A stretch of DNA of 64,000 bases from Archilochus colubris (lineage: Eukaryota; Chordata; Aves; Apodiformes; Trochilidae). The stretch is taken from positions 31,584,874 through 31,648,873 of the forward strand of contig CM041090.1 of assembly GCA_023079485.1 (NCBI GenBank), in the 5' to 3' direction. The notes under the pieces were generated by a model. The model saw nothing but the letters and a program-made list of their open reading frames with translations. It ran no database searches and had not been told where the DNA came from. The position numbers and the translations under genes were made by a program. Position 1 is the stretch's first letter. Each line of letters opens with the position of its first letter. This document shows, one piece after another, positions 36,301-48,100 of this stretch.

Positions 36301-37310
36301 TTGTTACACTGTTTAATCCGAATACAGGCATTTTGCACTGAAAACCACAAAGACTAGCTGAAGCCAGAATCCTGTCCCCCTGCTTCTGTGAACCAAAACT
36401 GGTAGTTCAATCCATTTATGGCTTTCTCACATTTGTGCAGAAAGCTAATGTCTCTCCCTCTCCCCCCGATGATGTAGCAGAAATACAAATCCCACTCTAG
36501 GATGGACTAGTAGCAGTTGGTTGGGGACAGCACAGTGAGTGGCAAGATAGTCCAGGTGACAAAAATAGCCATGGTACGCTGTGCTCAGCATGAAAAGAAC
36601 TGACCACGGGGGATTCCCGGCAAGGCAAGGGTCACTAGGAGGATATCAGAGAAGCTGGGAATAAAAACAAAACAAAACGCCCACAAAACGGCAACAAAAC
36701 CCTGTTTCCGAGGTTGACGCCGAGAACAGCAAACGCAAATAACTGAAAAGACGCGAGAGTAAATCTCCTGAACACAATTTAAAAATGCTAAAAATAGCGG
36801 CCATAAGCAGATATACAGGGAAGAGCAAGACGGGCATACGTATTCTCTCCTCCTCCTCCTCACGCAGAAGCTCAAGTGATGTTTTCAGGTCAGAGGGTCC
36901 CCGAGCCGGCTGCTGCCCATTCGCTAACCCCGGGAGCCCTCCCTCCTCACCGCCCCTCTTCCCAGCATCTCGGGGAGGGGCAGCCAGCACCCCCCTCCAG
37001 CACAGGGACCCCCGAGACCTTCCTCTGGGCCCCCAACCTGCCGCGCTCATCGCCCCCAATGCCCAGCGCTGTTTTCCACCCCCAAAATAAAAGCGCCGTT
37101 CCCAGCTCACTCCCGCATCTTTTCTTACCCTTCCCCCCACCCTTTTTTCGCTTTTTAAAAAACGTTCTATTTTTTTTTCCATCCTTTTGTCTCCTTCCCC
37201 CTTTTTTCTCCTTTTTTTTTCTCCTCCTCCTGTTTTTTTTCCCCCCCAGCTAATTATTTTATTTATCGGTCCTCACCGCCGACGCATCCCGCCAGGAAAT
37301 CCAGAGCCAT
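29604..37310 (-). CDS. SLC25A29: SLC25A29 mitochondrial basic amino acid carrier
   Basis: Complete 301-aa mitochondrial carrier; human is about 303 aa from memory. Exons in order: 37310-37277, 35789-35746, 31072-30989 and 30347-29604. All have GT-AG introns and the split glycine G|GT between exons 1 and 2 is consistent. The family transports arginine, lysine and ornithine across the inner mitochondrial membrane. The three solcar signatures are PFDTVK (residues 21-26), PMELAK (112-117) and PADVIK (213-218). The N-terminus MALDFLAGC, the stretch GLTFINALVFGVQGNTLRAL and the C-terminus QPSSL match the human protein as remembered. The start ATG lies in a CpG island. SLC25A47, its paralogue, is transcribed divergently 11.6 kb away. 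Confidence 0.96.
30348..30988 (-). other. SLC25A29: SLC25A29 intron 3
   Basis: 641-nt intron; a pyrimidine run lies near 30660-30690 and nothing else was found. Confidence 0.75.
30989..31072 (-). CDS. SLC25A29: SLC25A29 coding exon 3
   Basis: 84-nt phase-0 exon between TTTATAG and GTAAGTAC. Encodes VRLQVQNVEKPLYRGTFHC then FQSIIKQES, the matrix loop of carrier repeat 1. Confidence 0.95.
31073..35745 (-). other. SLC25A29: SLC25A29 intron 2
   Basis: 4.7-kb AT-rich intron with an A-rich tract at 33440-33492. No internal exon or repeat family was recognised. Confidence 0.75.
33440..33492 (+). repeat. A-rich low-complexity tract
   Basis: Near-pure A run with isolated G and C, in SLC25A29 intron 2 (poly-T on the transcribed strand). 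Confidence 0.75.
35746..35789 (-). CDS. SLC25A29: SLC25A29 coding exon 2
   Basis: 44-nt exon between TTGTTTCAG and GTGGGT. Completes a glycine codon and encodes AAGVLVGHPFDTVK, including the first carrier signature. Confidence 0.95.
35790..37276 (-). other. SLC25A29: SLC25A29 intron 1
   Basis: 1.5-kb intron. Its first part (about 36890-37276) belongs to the CpG island and includes a long pyrimidine tract at about 37100-37256. ORFs here (36646-37182 on -) are compositional. Confidence 0.75.
37100..37256 (+). repeat. polypyrimidine tract
   Basis: C/T-only runs on the + strand (polypurine on the SLC25A29 sense strand) just inside intron 1, next to the splice donor at 37276. Confidence 0.65.
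37277..37310 (-). CDS. SLC25A29: SLC25A29 coding exon 1
   Basis: ATG plus 31 nt encoding MALDFLAGCVG and the first base of a glycine codon, followed by donor GTGAGG. It sits in the CpG island. The start is supported by identity to the conserved N-terminus. Confidence 0.94.
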
Positions 37311-37877
37311 GCTGGCACCCTGCGTCCCCGGCGGGGCCCAGCCCTTTTGCGCGATGCTGCTCCGCGCAAATGCCGCCTCCCCGCTCGGCCGCCCGCCCTT
37401 TCTACCGCCTGCCACCCCCCCGCGCTTCCCCCGCACCGGCGAGGGGCCGGGCCGCGCCACCGAGGGGGCGGGCAACGGGGCAACTCCCCCCCCATCGCCC
37501 ACAGCCACTGGCGGCTGCGCCGGGGCGGCTCCGGGCAAAGGGCTGGACGGGGATGGAAGTACCGAGGTTGCGGGGGGGTGTGGTGTTACTGGAACCGCGG
37601 CTCCGCCCCCCCCAACCCCTTCCCTTTGCAGCTACATCTGGAGAATTAATCAGAAGACAGAAAGACATTCTGGAGGCTGAGGAGGTGGTGACTGGTGGCA
37701 GCGGCAGAGCACCTCTCCTGCGGAGCATCAGCAGCCCCAGAGTGGGTTTGGGTGCTTCAGGAAAGCTGTCTGGGGGCATTTTGCTTTCTGGGTGAGGAAT
37801 CCCTGGGCACTGGTGGTTGGAAAGCTGGCAGAGCTGATGTTGTAAAGGGGGTAATTCCTCTTAATGGGGGTGAAATG

Positions 37878-38271
37878 CCTGCAACAGTTCCCCTGTGATG
37901 ATAGGCTGAGAGAACTGAGACTCTTTAGCATAAATAAGGCTCTGGGGAGACCTTATTTTGGCCTTTCAGTACTTAAAGAGGGCTTACAAGGATGGAGAGA
38001 GGCTTTTTGACAGAACCTGTAGCCACCTAAACTGAAAGAGGGTAGGTTTTAGACTATACATATGGAAGAATTTGTTTATGATGAAGATGCTGACATTCCA
38101 GAACAAGTTGCCCATAAAAGTTGGAGATGCCCCATCCCTGGAAGTACTCGAAGTCAGGTTAGATGGTGCTTTGAACAACCTGATTGAGTGAAAGATGTCC
38201 CTACCTACCCTTTGACAAGATAATGTTTAAAGGTCTTTTCTAAGCCAGACCATTCTGTGACTCTATAATCA
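37878..38271 (+). repeat. CR1 LINE 3' fragment
   Basis: About 390 bp of CR1 3' end in + orientation: GATAGGCTGAGAGAACTGAG, CATCCCTGGAAGTACTCGAAG and CCAGACCATTCTGTGACTCT. It is 5'-truncated, as usual for this family. Confidence 0.85.
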
Positions 38272-39349
38272 GGCTCCCTAACCCAGTGTTGTCTCAGAGA
38301 AAAGAAAGGGCTGTGCCAGCAGCTCTGTACTGCTTCCATGGCTCAGCTGCAGGGAGGAGACCCCTCTAGAGGTAAAGGCCACAAAACCAATGATGTGCTG
38401 CCCATGAGGCTTGGCAGAGCACCAGTCTCTGTCTTATAAGTTACTGCTGTGCTTCACCCTGCTCAAGAGACTTCTCCTCTCCCTGCAGGTTATATTTATT
38501 TTGCATTAACTCCACTTTCCTGTTAACATTACCTGGTTTCATGGTGTCCTGATGTGAGCACCTTTAACGGTAAATTCAAGGTGTTGGCAGCTTCAAAAGG
38601 GAGCCAGCTTTAAGCTGCTTGGTTTTTCTGCAGGCCATGTCTGAGGAAGGGGAATACCTGTGGGTTAGAACAATAAGACTATTTGAGCTTTGTTTAGAGT
38701 AACGTGATCTCTTCAGGGCCTGCAAAGTCAGCTTTCAGAGAGTAAGTTCCAGAAGGAGAACGGAAAAGCTGGATTATTTTTTTTTTTGTTGCCTTCCATG
38801 TTATGGCAGTGCTTATGTAGGTGAAGCAGCTCAATACAATACAAAGCTGATAAAATCTTGCAGTTGAACTGCATATTAAAAATCAAGCCAGCTTTTACTT
38901 TCTCTGTGAAGAAAAAACACACAGAAAGGCGAGGATACTTCCAAAGAGGTCTGAACAGAACAAATCCGGAGAACCTGCCTTAGATTTAGCAGCTCTTGGA
39001 CCAAGATAAGCAGATGAGATGGAAATGCAAAGTATTCAGTGAATGCCTGACCTCTCCCTTCTTCTAGTCTTTAGGACACTCATTTGTGTTCCTTCTCATC
39101 TCTAGACACTATCAAACAAAATCAAGCACCCCACTGTCTATAGGACATATGTTTTGTATTCCTTGATGCACACAGCTGTCCCACTTGGGAAGAATTCATT
39201 GGTATCAGTGAACAGGAGGGTGGGCTGGTCCAGAACTTTGCGAAGCACCAACAGCTTTGGGAGCTGCCCAGTCCCACTGTATCACACACTGTTCTACCTC
39301 CTAATGGGGACCTTAGATTTTGCCAAACCTGCAGCCACTCCTTGAAATG

Positions 39350-39532
39350 GAGCAGAGCACTGGAACAGGCTAATCAGAGAGGTGGTGGAGACTCCATCTC
39401 TGTAGACATTCAAAACCCAGATGGATGCCATCTTGTGCAACCTGCTCTAGGTGAAGCTGCACTGGCAGGAGGACTGGACTAGATGGTCTCCAGAGGTCCC
39501 TTCCAACTGCTGGCATTCTGTGATTCTGTGAA
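39350..39532 (+). repeat. CR1 LINE 3' fragment
   Basis: Contains GCACTGGAACAGGCTAATCA, GAGAGGTGGTGGAGACTCC, GACTAGATGGTCTCCAGAGG and the terminal ATTCTGTGATTCTGTGA. Orientation is +. Confidence 0.88.
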
Positions 39533-42174
39533 AACCTAGAGGAAGCCTGGATCAGTCCTATGTTCCTTAAATATTTTCTCCAAGTTGAAGTGGCTTTCTG
39601 GGAATCTCCTCCACTCTGGCATCCCCAAGAGGAGCTGCAGTCATCCACAGAGCTCTGCAGGTCTGCATGTCTTGTAGCACAAGCCTTGGAAAGATCTTCC
39701 TGGCCAAAAAAACATTCCTGGCCAGTGTTTTAAATCTGTGATTCAAATCCTCTGATCTCCCAGGAAAACTGCCTTAAAGAAATCACCTTCTCCACCAGAA
39801 GTGTTTTGTAACTCTAATGTTCACCCACAATGGACAGGAAAACAATTTATTTCCTCCTTCTTTGCAGGCCTCTTTTAACTTGTCTGAATAAGGTTTCAAA
39901 TCTTAGGTTTTCTTCTCAGAATTATATTCATTTTTATCTTCTGATCTCTGATTCTTCTAACCCTCCTTTCCTCAGCTGATCTGGAGGTCTTGAACTGACC
40001 CTAAGGCTTTGCTGAATGAGTAATGGCAAATTACCTTGGGTATTTCAGAAAGCACTCTTGTCCATATTTCTGAGCTCAGGCAAGAGTAGTTTCATAACAT
40101 GCAACATAACATAATATGACATTACTGACTTATGGACAGGCTAAGATGCATAATATGTCCCAGACTCTATTCAGCTGCATGCTACAACGTTCACTATCTT
40201 GTACTTGCAGTTTCTTTCTGTGTAGTTATTCCTAACTGTCCATGCTAAATTGCTTTTCTTAGATTGTTTTTCCAGTTTGTCAAGATCACTTGAATTCTTG
40301 TTGTTGATGTTTTGCAGCCCCTCCCATGTTGCTGCAATCTCCGAAAGCCTGTCTTGTTCCTGCATGCTTGAGATGTTACTAATAAGCTTTATTCAATGCT
40401 ACTGAGTGTTTTATTCAGTGCTACTGAACCCCCCTGCAGAAGGCATGAGCTTCAAAGGGGGTAGGGGTGGGAGATGCTTTATAAATTAGCACAGACAGCA
40501 TGCAGGGAGGGCTTGTTGGTATTAAGTTTGAGATGTCAAGGGCTGGATCAGTAAGGAATGATCCTGGCTTTAGTCCCACCGGGGACTTTCCCTTTTGTTC
40601 ATCTTTTCTTGCTTGGGACTTTGTTTTCCGTTCAAGTGACACTTGGGGGGCAATGTGTTGTGAATGTAGAGGAGTTAATTAAGCTTGCATGTGGAGGAGG
40701 ACAGTGAGTGTATATAGGTGCTTATATTTGTGTGTGGCTTCCATAGGAGCTTTGCAACAAAGGGAAAGAAGTCATATAGCTCTTGCAATTTGGTAGTATT
40801 ACTTATGACAGATATTTTTTTGTTAATCCAGTATTATGTGTGCAGTAAAGATATGGTTTTGAAGAGAGCTTTGACACTTCATTCAGGTTCAGGATTTCCT
40901 TCAGTCAGGCTGGTTTTTTTCTAGTTAGTTCAAAGTCTATGTCTGATCTTGTGTCTGCTTTGTTGATGTGTAATGCCTCCACCACAGTGTGACTCAGACA
41001 TCTGTTGGGAGCTATTGGGCCCTTCAGGCTCCATAGATTCAGCTCAGCTGTAACTGCTTTTTCTTTTCTTCTGATGGTGGATCTTGCAACTGTCTGGGGT
41101 GCATCACCTAAAGGGCTGGAGAGAGGGGCTGTTCTTTCCCCATCTTCTTCTTTAGGAGCATTTAGCTTCCATGAGGGATGGTGAAATGAAATGCAGGCTC
41201 ATCAAATAGAGAAAGTGAAGAGAAAGCTGTCAGCAGCTTGCTAAACACACAGGACCAATCAGTGTATACAGCAGCTGCCATGTCTCTGAGACAAAAGGTT
41301 AGATTTACAATTTAATATAATACTTCAGAGACCCTCTTCCCTTTCTCCCATTGTCTGTTACATCTGCATGGTGGCAGTTCAGGTAGAAGAATCTTTGCAT
41401 GTGATGCTGGAGGGATGATATAGGAGAAAAGGTTCCCCTTCATTCTCATGATCAGAAGTTATTCTGTCAACCAGCTGCTGCTCTTGATGACACTCAGGAA
41501 AGATCAGGTAGAAAGTGAGCACTAGCAGAAACCTAGGATAGAGAACTGGGAGGAAGAGTAAGGAGGGGAAGAGGATAAAGAGGAGAACAAAGAAGCAGCA
41601 GGGCAGAGTTAGCACAGGAGGTGAATGAAATATGAAAAGAAAAGGCAGACAAAAGGAAGTAAGAAAGGAACAGACATGTGGAGTTGTGTGCATGTAGATG
41701 TAGAGTAACAAGGCAACCAGGTGCCTCTAATTGCCAAGGAGTGGGTGTGAGCTTGTATCAAGTCCACCTGTGCCTGGTTAGGGCAGGCCTCTTTGTCCTC
41801 TCATGTTTGTCAAAGGCAGAGGGATTTTCATTGCTGCTGGTCTCCCTTGGAGAAGACAAGAATTAGCAGTCAGCTATATGGAGAGCAGGTCTCCAGCAGA
41901 ACCCAACTGATCAGCTATTTGGCAGCTCAATTTTAAGATGCCAGAGACCACGAAGAGGCATTCTGAGATCTGAGGGTGGGCACTGAATCCAGTTACCTGA
42001 ATTAGTAACTATTTATCAGCTGAGCAGTTTTACCCATCTCTCCCTCTGCATATTACTCAGTCACTCAACAAATATTCTTTTGATTGGTGACACTAAGCAA
42101 AAACTGTTGGGCAAACATTCAGAAAAAGAAGATTAAAACTCAGCAGTTGGCATCTTTATAGCTCTTTATAGTCC

Positions 42175-42320
42175 AGATTTACAGACAATATAGCCTAAGC
42201 CTCAGGCTCTGTGCAGTAAGAATGTGCAGTTAGGCTCATTTCATAGATAGGGAAACTGGTGAAACTGATTTGTCCTAGGGACACAGGAGGCAGAACTAGG
42301 AAGAGAACCTCTTTTGCCTG
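42175..42320 (-). repeat. MIR-like SINE remnant
   Basis: The + strand reads TTTCATAGATAGGGAAACTG, a GTCCTAGGGACACAGGAGGC block and GAAGAGAACCT. This resembles the reverse complement of the MIR/CORE-SINE segment (GGAAACTGAGGC...CAAGGTCACAC...). It is old and diverged. Confidence 0.45.
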
Positions 42321-43989
42321 CTTCCTGTCTGTTTTTAAGCCAACCTGTTCCTACAGGAACATTTCTGTGAGGCAGATGATTTTTCACTGACAACAGCTAT
42401 ACAAATATATTTTCAACACTGTGTAATTGAGGTCCTCTGGCACAGTTTATATCAACTGTGCCTCTGCAGAAACTTCCCGAGTGCTCTTCAAGTTGGGCAC
42501 CTCCTCAAACATACACCTCCTGAACATATGCCAGGGAAAAGCTGAGAGTGGTAAGGCTGTGAACTTCAAATGATATTCAGAGACCAGTACTGTTAGTACT
42601 GTTAGTGCTGGTGCCTGGGTATCCTTTGCTAATGCTGGGGGTGCTACTGAAAAAGCTACAGAGACTTCCAGCTGAAAAGGAAAAGGTCAAGTTAATATGG
42701 GAGGCACAGAACTGACCTTTTGCTGGTGAGATAGGTCTATATTTCTACTAGGACTTTTACAATGCTCACAGAGATTTGTGGCAAAGATCCCTGAATTTAA
42801 TATTGCTCAAGCTAGCATGGGTGTCAGTAGCTCTTTGGTCCCAGCAATATAGGGATCTTCACTGGATTTTACACTTCCTTTGCAGTAGATTTTTTATGGG
42901 AGAATCTTTGTTTTTTCTTGAATGCATTAGTTAATCCTGTGTAATTTCATTTGTTTTCTACTCCTGCAAGACAAAAAGTTTTAAATCCTTTTGTTTATAT
43001 CCCTGCTTAACATAAGCTCATAATAATGCTGGTATTTTAAAAAAGTTCTCTTTTCTGAACTCATTGGTCCCAGGTTTGCCAGTTAAGTATCTTTATAACA
43101 ATCTTTCTCACATGACTTTAGCAGCTGATATCAAAGTTCTAAATACTTCTTTACAATTCTAGAGCGGAGTTTTCTTCTAAATTTCTAAGTAGCTCTGAGA
43201 TTGTTAAATCACATCAAGTCAGACAATTCCAAAGGGAAAAAGAATTGGTGGCCAGTTGAAGTGGTGTAGTATCTTATGCATCTTTTCACAGATGTACAGC
43301 AGAGATCTGAGGGAGACAGTTTGAAAAAACTGGAGAAATAGATACAGAGCCATAGACTCTGGAGAGAACGCTGGCACTGGAACATCATCAGTGGGGCTGG
43401 GGCTTGTTACTGTTCATACCATGGCAGCTATGTTTTATTGCCTAACTCTTGAAATACCCCAGAAGAAAATGTTGAGGGTTGTACATTAGTATCATCCTGA
43501 CAAATACAGAGTGCATTATTGTTTGGTGGGGAAGAGAAGACTGGGAAGGTGAATGTCCCCCTCTGTTCCTGGCTCTCCAAGACTGCTGCAAGGTCACTGA
43601 CTACATCTTCTTTCATGAAGGTACAGAAAATGTGCAAAATTTTGGAAAGAGGCTCAAAGTACAATTGGAAAGTCTGTACCTGTCCAGTTATCTCCTCCCT
43701 CCATCACAGCCAGGAGTCCTTTTAAAGTGCTAATGATGTCATCGGACATAAAATCCATTAAGGGAGCTGACTGAGGTGACACACTGTTATATTTCCTCTT
43801 TCTTATTGTAAAGATTAGGGTTTAGGGGAAGAGTTCTATCACACTTAAAAAGAACCCTTACAGCACTGCCATTTTACTTTTTTTTTTTTTAACATGGGTT
43901 TGCATAGGGTGGATGCTAATGTTGTTGCTTCTACCTTTTGCTAGGATTTACTCCTGAAAAGAGACTTGTGACTCTGAGAAGTGCTTGTA

Positions 43990-44100
43990 TCCTTGCAGTG
44001 ACTTCATGGCAGTGGACATACAGAGCCCTGATTGTGCTGATGAGAAGATTAGGTAAAGGGAGATTGAGTGACTTGCCCAAAGCTACAAAATCTGTGTCAC
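43990..44100 (-). repeat. MIR-like SINE remnant
   Basis: The + strand block GATGAGAAGATTAGGTAAAG, then GAGATTGAGTGACTTGCCCA, resembles the reverse complement of the MIR core; short and diverged. Confidence 0.4.
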
Positions 44101-44871
44101 TTCTTAAATTACTTCAATCATCTTCAGTCCTCTTGGAAATGTATTAATTTTATTTCACTTGGAAATGAGTGTAGAAGCATTACAACCTTGCATCAGCTTT
44201 CCAGCAGTGAAATCACTGATCACTTACATTTGGCTAAAAGCAATGCAGTTGCCAAAGCTCAGAGAGTGGTTTCCCTACTGGTTTTGTTTGTTTTGCTGTG
44301 AAATTCCTGCTGCGAATGTTTGAGTCCTTGGAATTACTGGCTTTTTCAATAGTTCCTGAGATAAAGGACAATGAGACACTTTGATTTGAAAATCCATAAT
44401 ACAGCTGGAGCTGGGAGGTCCCACCCCCATTTCCACCCACCACCATGCAAGCCAAGCAGTGGCCCTGCCAGCTCAGTGCCACTGCTGCCACGCTTCCCTC
44501 TGACCCAGTGTGCAAACAGCACGGTGACCAAGCAGGGTAAGGCTGGCTGAGCAGCCTCTGCAGGCAAGGAGCTTTTCTGAAATAAATCAGACAGGAATTA
44601 ATGTGTGTGCATGTGAGTGTGATATCGTGTAGTGCAAGGGGAGTAGAAAATACAGTGTTTTATAACAGTGAACAAGGCAGGGGCATTTTCTCAGCAAATT
44701 TGGTGTACGAGCAAGCAGGTGGTTGCAGAGGCTTCTCTTTCTCTTTGCAGGACAGGTGGAGTTGGTAATGTCCAGGGAGTGTTCTATGAAAGGAGAGGGG
44801 TAAATGGAAGTCTTTACTTTCTCACCTAAAAGTTTTCACTTAATGTTGAATAACCACCTAAACCCTACAAG

Positions 44872-45176
44872 AGAGCTGGTGAGGGACTTTTTAGGATGTC
44901 AGGCAGTGATAGGACTAGGGGGAATGGATTCAAACTAGAGGAGGGCAGATTTAGACTGGAAGTTAGGAAGAGGTTTTTCACCATGAAGAGTGGTGAGACA
45001 CTAAAACAGGTTGCTCTGAGAGGTGGTGGAAACCCCATTCCTGGAAGTTTTTAAGGCCAGGCTGGGAAGGGCTCTGAGCAACCTGATCTAGTGGGAGGTG
45101 TCCCTGCCCATGGCAGGGGGGTTGGAGCTAGATGATCTTAAAGGTCCCTTCCAACCCTGAAAATTCTATGATTCTA
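44872..45176 (+). repeat. CR1 LINE 3' fragment
   Basis: About 300 bp, well preserved: GGAATGGATTCAAACTAGAG, TTAGACTGGAAGTTAGGAAG, TGGAGCTAGATGATCTTAAA and a terminal ATTCTATGATTCTA. Orientation is +; it looks the youngest CR1 in the window. Confidence 0.9.
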
Positions 45177-48100
45177 GTCTTCCTCTTCACCTTTCCTCTT
45201 TCACCAGACACTTTTACCAGTCCTCCAACTCCACATCTGCTTAAGACAGGGAGTTCTCTCTACCTTAGGGGACAACTAGCTGACTCCTTCTGTGAAACAG
45301 AGTGTTTCATCCATCATACACTGTGCAAAATTAAGGCCTTCCTCACTTTTCCATCACTTTGTTTCATAAATTCCTGCAGATTGCTTCATATCATCAGAGC
45401 TGTCTTTTCATCTGACAGCATCTCCCATGCTCTGCTTTCTCAAAATCCACTGTGAAATTCACCCATTTTGAACAAATGCATCTTACAGAGTTTGCTGCTG
45501 GAGGAAAGAGCTGGAAAGGGCTTGTGAGTTGTTCCTAGTGGAGTAGTATCCCTTGATACTTGAGGAGGCTCAAAGCCTGCGTTTTGTGTGTCATTTCCTA
45601 GTAAATGCTTTGAGAAGGCCTCCTGGGTTGAGACCAGAAACTTTCATCATCCCTACATAGATGTAGACTATGGTGTTTCTTTGCAAGCTGGACCAGTAGT
45701 GATCTCTGTCAGTCCTTGGATATTGCATCAGAGGATAACTCATGAATGACTCATATTTGACCTTGAGGAACTTCCTGATAATTCAGCATTTCTTTAGGCT
45801 GAATTGCCTGGGCTGTCTCTGCTGACCTCTGGCCTTGGCAGGCTGGAGTCTGGTGAGTGTTTCTCTGAGGGTGGTATCTGAGAGGTGGTGTATCTCTGAA
45901 ACATGGGGGAGAGGGGAAGAAGGAGGAAGGTCCTTCACCAAGGCATGAAGGGCATTGAGACCTCAAGGTCTCTGGGTCTCCAGGAGGACTCCTGGTGAGG
46001 GAGGCTGAATCACTGCCTCAAGGATCTCTCTCTCTAGAGGGGAGTTGGTCTCTGCTGTTTGGGGCGTGACCAGCAAGTAACAGCAAATACAGTAATATGG
46101 GTTAATTTCTCAGATTACAAATTACATCTTCTGTCCTTGCTCCTGTACAAACACAGCAACAGGGCTCTTCATCCATCAGGCTCTGCCCTCACTGCCATCA
46201 CATGGCAGCCAGGCTGAGCAAGTCCCAGACAGCTGACAAGCATGGCACTGTATGCCATTTGCCTCAAAATCCTGGCCAGACACCAGGAGCAAAGGACTGG
46301 GGACTACAGCAGCACCAACCGTGTTTGCTTGGTGATCGTGTTACCCTGCTAAGTCCTCGTCAAGACAAATGTCCCCAAAATAGCTGTGTGCATGCATTCC
46401 TCTGGAGCTGACTGTCCCCAGTGACACTTTCATGGGACAAGGTGAAACATCTTAGGACCCAAAATATTCTTCCTTCAGATGGCAGCCTTCTGAATAGCTT
46501 CCATTTGTAGAGCAATTCTAGTCAAGTGGAAAATGAGACTTCTCCCAGTATACCTCATCAAGATGATGCAAACCATTACAAGAAGGTTTTCAAAATGCTT
46601 GAATCTGGAGTCAGCTTTGTGCTATATAAAGCAAACTAAATTTTTGATAGAAGTGGTGGTATGAATTAAGGTTAAAACAATAAGAAAAGAGTTAGCTTTC
46701 TGTTGCAAAATTAAGATTTTTTGGTTGTTATATTTACAGTCTCAGAAGTTTTCATAGGAAGATACCCTTTGAACTGTTCACCTTACCTAAAGAAGGTAGA
46801 AATTTTGCTTGGTCTCATAACATTTCATGGTAACACTTATTAGCCACAACATTTTAGTCAGCCAGTGAAATATGCCACCCAGTCTCTGTTTCCTTGCTGA
46901 TACTGCACCAGTCTCACAAAGCATAGAAAAGTCCCCCTCTCCTCCATGACACGCCTGGCCACGTGGTGAGAGGGAACACATGGAGACATTTTCATATTAG
47001 GAAAATTAATTTCTTCACTTTGCCTGGAAGCAGCTCACAGAAAACCAGTTTAAACCACTGGTGTCTAAACAGTGGTCTGAAGACAGGTGGCTTGGCAGGT
47101 CCCTGCAGGACCGGGAGGCTGCGGGTTCCTGGGCTGCCCCTCTGCAGGGGACAGTGTCCCTGTCCCCATATGTCACTGACACAGCAGGTTCCACAGCCTG
47201 TCCTGTGGCTGGAGGGGGCCCTCAAGGACACCAGCTGTGACTGGCTGGTGGGAGAAGAGGAAACAGCACCTCTTCCCTTACTTGGCAGGCACAGGCTGCT
47301 GACGAACTGTTAATAACTCCTGTGTGGTCACCAGGTGTAACGAGGAAGAGCTACTGAATAACACAGCGTGTTTCAGCAGCTACATTGCTATCTCTCTAGA
47401 TAATATTTTACATCTGGTTTTAAGTTTTTGCTGTCCTTGCATGATGTTACACTGGAATAAACTGTTCTTTTCCAGAACAGAGAATGTTCAGGGAAGGATG
47501 TGTAAGAAATTATGGGGAGCAAGTTTCTAAAATTCCTTTAATTCTCAGTTCCCAGAAACTCTCAACCCTCACACTGAGCTGTGTCACTGACATATCTGCC
47601 CATCCAAAAGACATTTCAGTGAGAAATAGGTTCTTGTGAAATGTGCAAGAGAGAGAACTGGGGGGCTGAAGTCTTCAGCTCCTCTGTGAAGCAGATCCAG
47701 GGGGCAGCAACTGTGAAATTTTCATTTCTCTTTGCTGCCAATGTGCCTTGGCTTTGACCTGAGGAAGAGGAGTACAATTCAGTTCACAACTTGGCAAGCC
47801 CCTCACTGCATCAGGACTTGTTAATCTCATGCAAAAATTAACCTCTTCTGTGTGGATGTGGCAACCTCCAGTACATGGCCATTGTGCATTAAAAATAGCT
47901 AGTGTGGCAATTTATAGAACTCTTGGATCCTCATGACCAGCAAGCCTCCGTGCTTTTCTTTTTCCCATGCAGACATCATCATCCTGCACTGGGTGTAAAT
48001 TAGGACTTAAAAATTATGTGCTGGAGAAGTCTCCTGGCAAAATCTATCTCACATCTCCCCTGAAGGGCAAGACACTTGAGGATGGGCAGCAGCCCATGGG

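Larger units (their letters stand above)
36890..37620. promoter_or_regulatory. SLC25A29: CpG island / SLC25A29 promoter
   Basis: Abrupt rise in G+C and CpG around the SLC25A29 start codon. GC-box-like GGGGCGGGC is at about 37465-37473 and GC-box-like C-rich sequence lies near 37600. No TATA box is apparent. It is typical of a broadly expressed vertebrate gene; transcription may be bidirectional, which sequence alone cannot show. Confidence 0.7.

Noticed and set aside
36646..37795. ORFs of 178 codons (-) and 202 codons (+) around the SLC25A29 CpG island
   Set aside because: GC-rich and polypyrimidine composition removes stops; the readings are Pro/Arg/Ser-rich with no family features.
41379..41711. 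110-codon - strand ORF rich in Phe, Leu and Pro, resembling membrane segments
   Set aside because: It is the reverse complement of a purine-rich tract (about 41540-41670); the hydrophobicity is compositional.
47146..47166. Short stem GGGGACAG/CTGTCCCC with a 5-base loop
   Set aside because: An 8-bp stem in GC-rich intergenic DNA is expected by chance; no terminator or RNA gene context.
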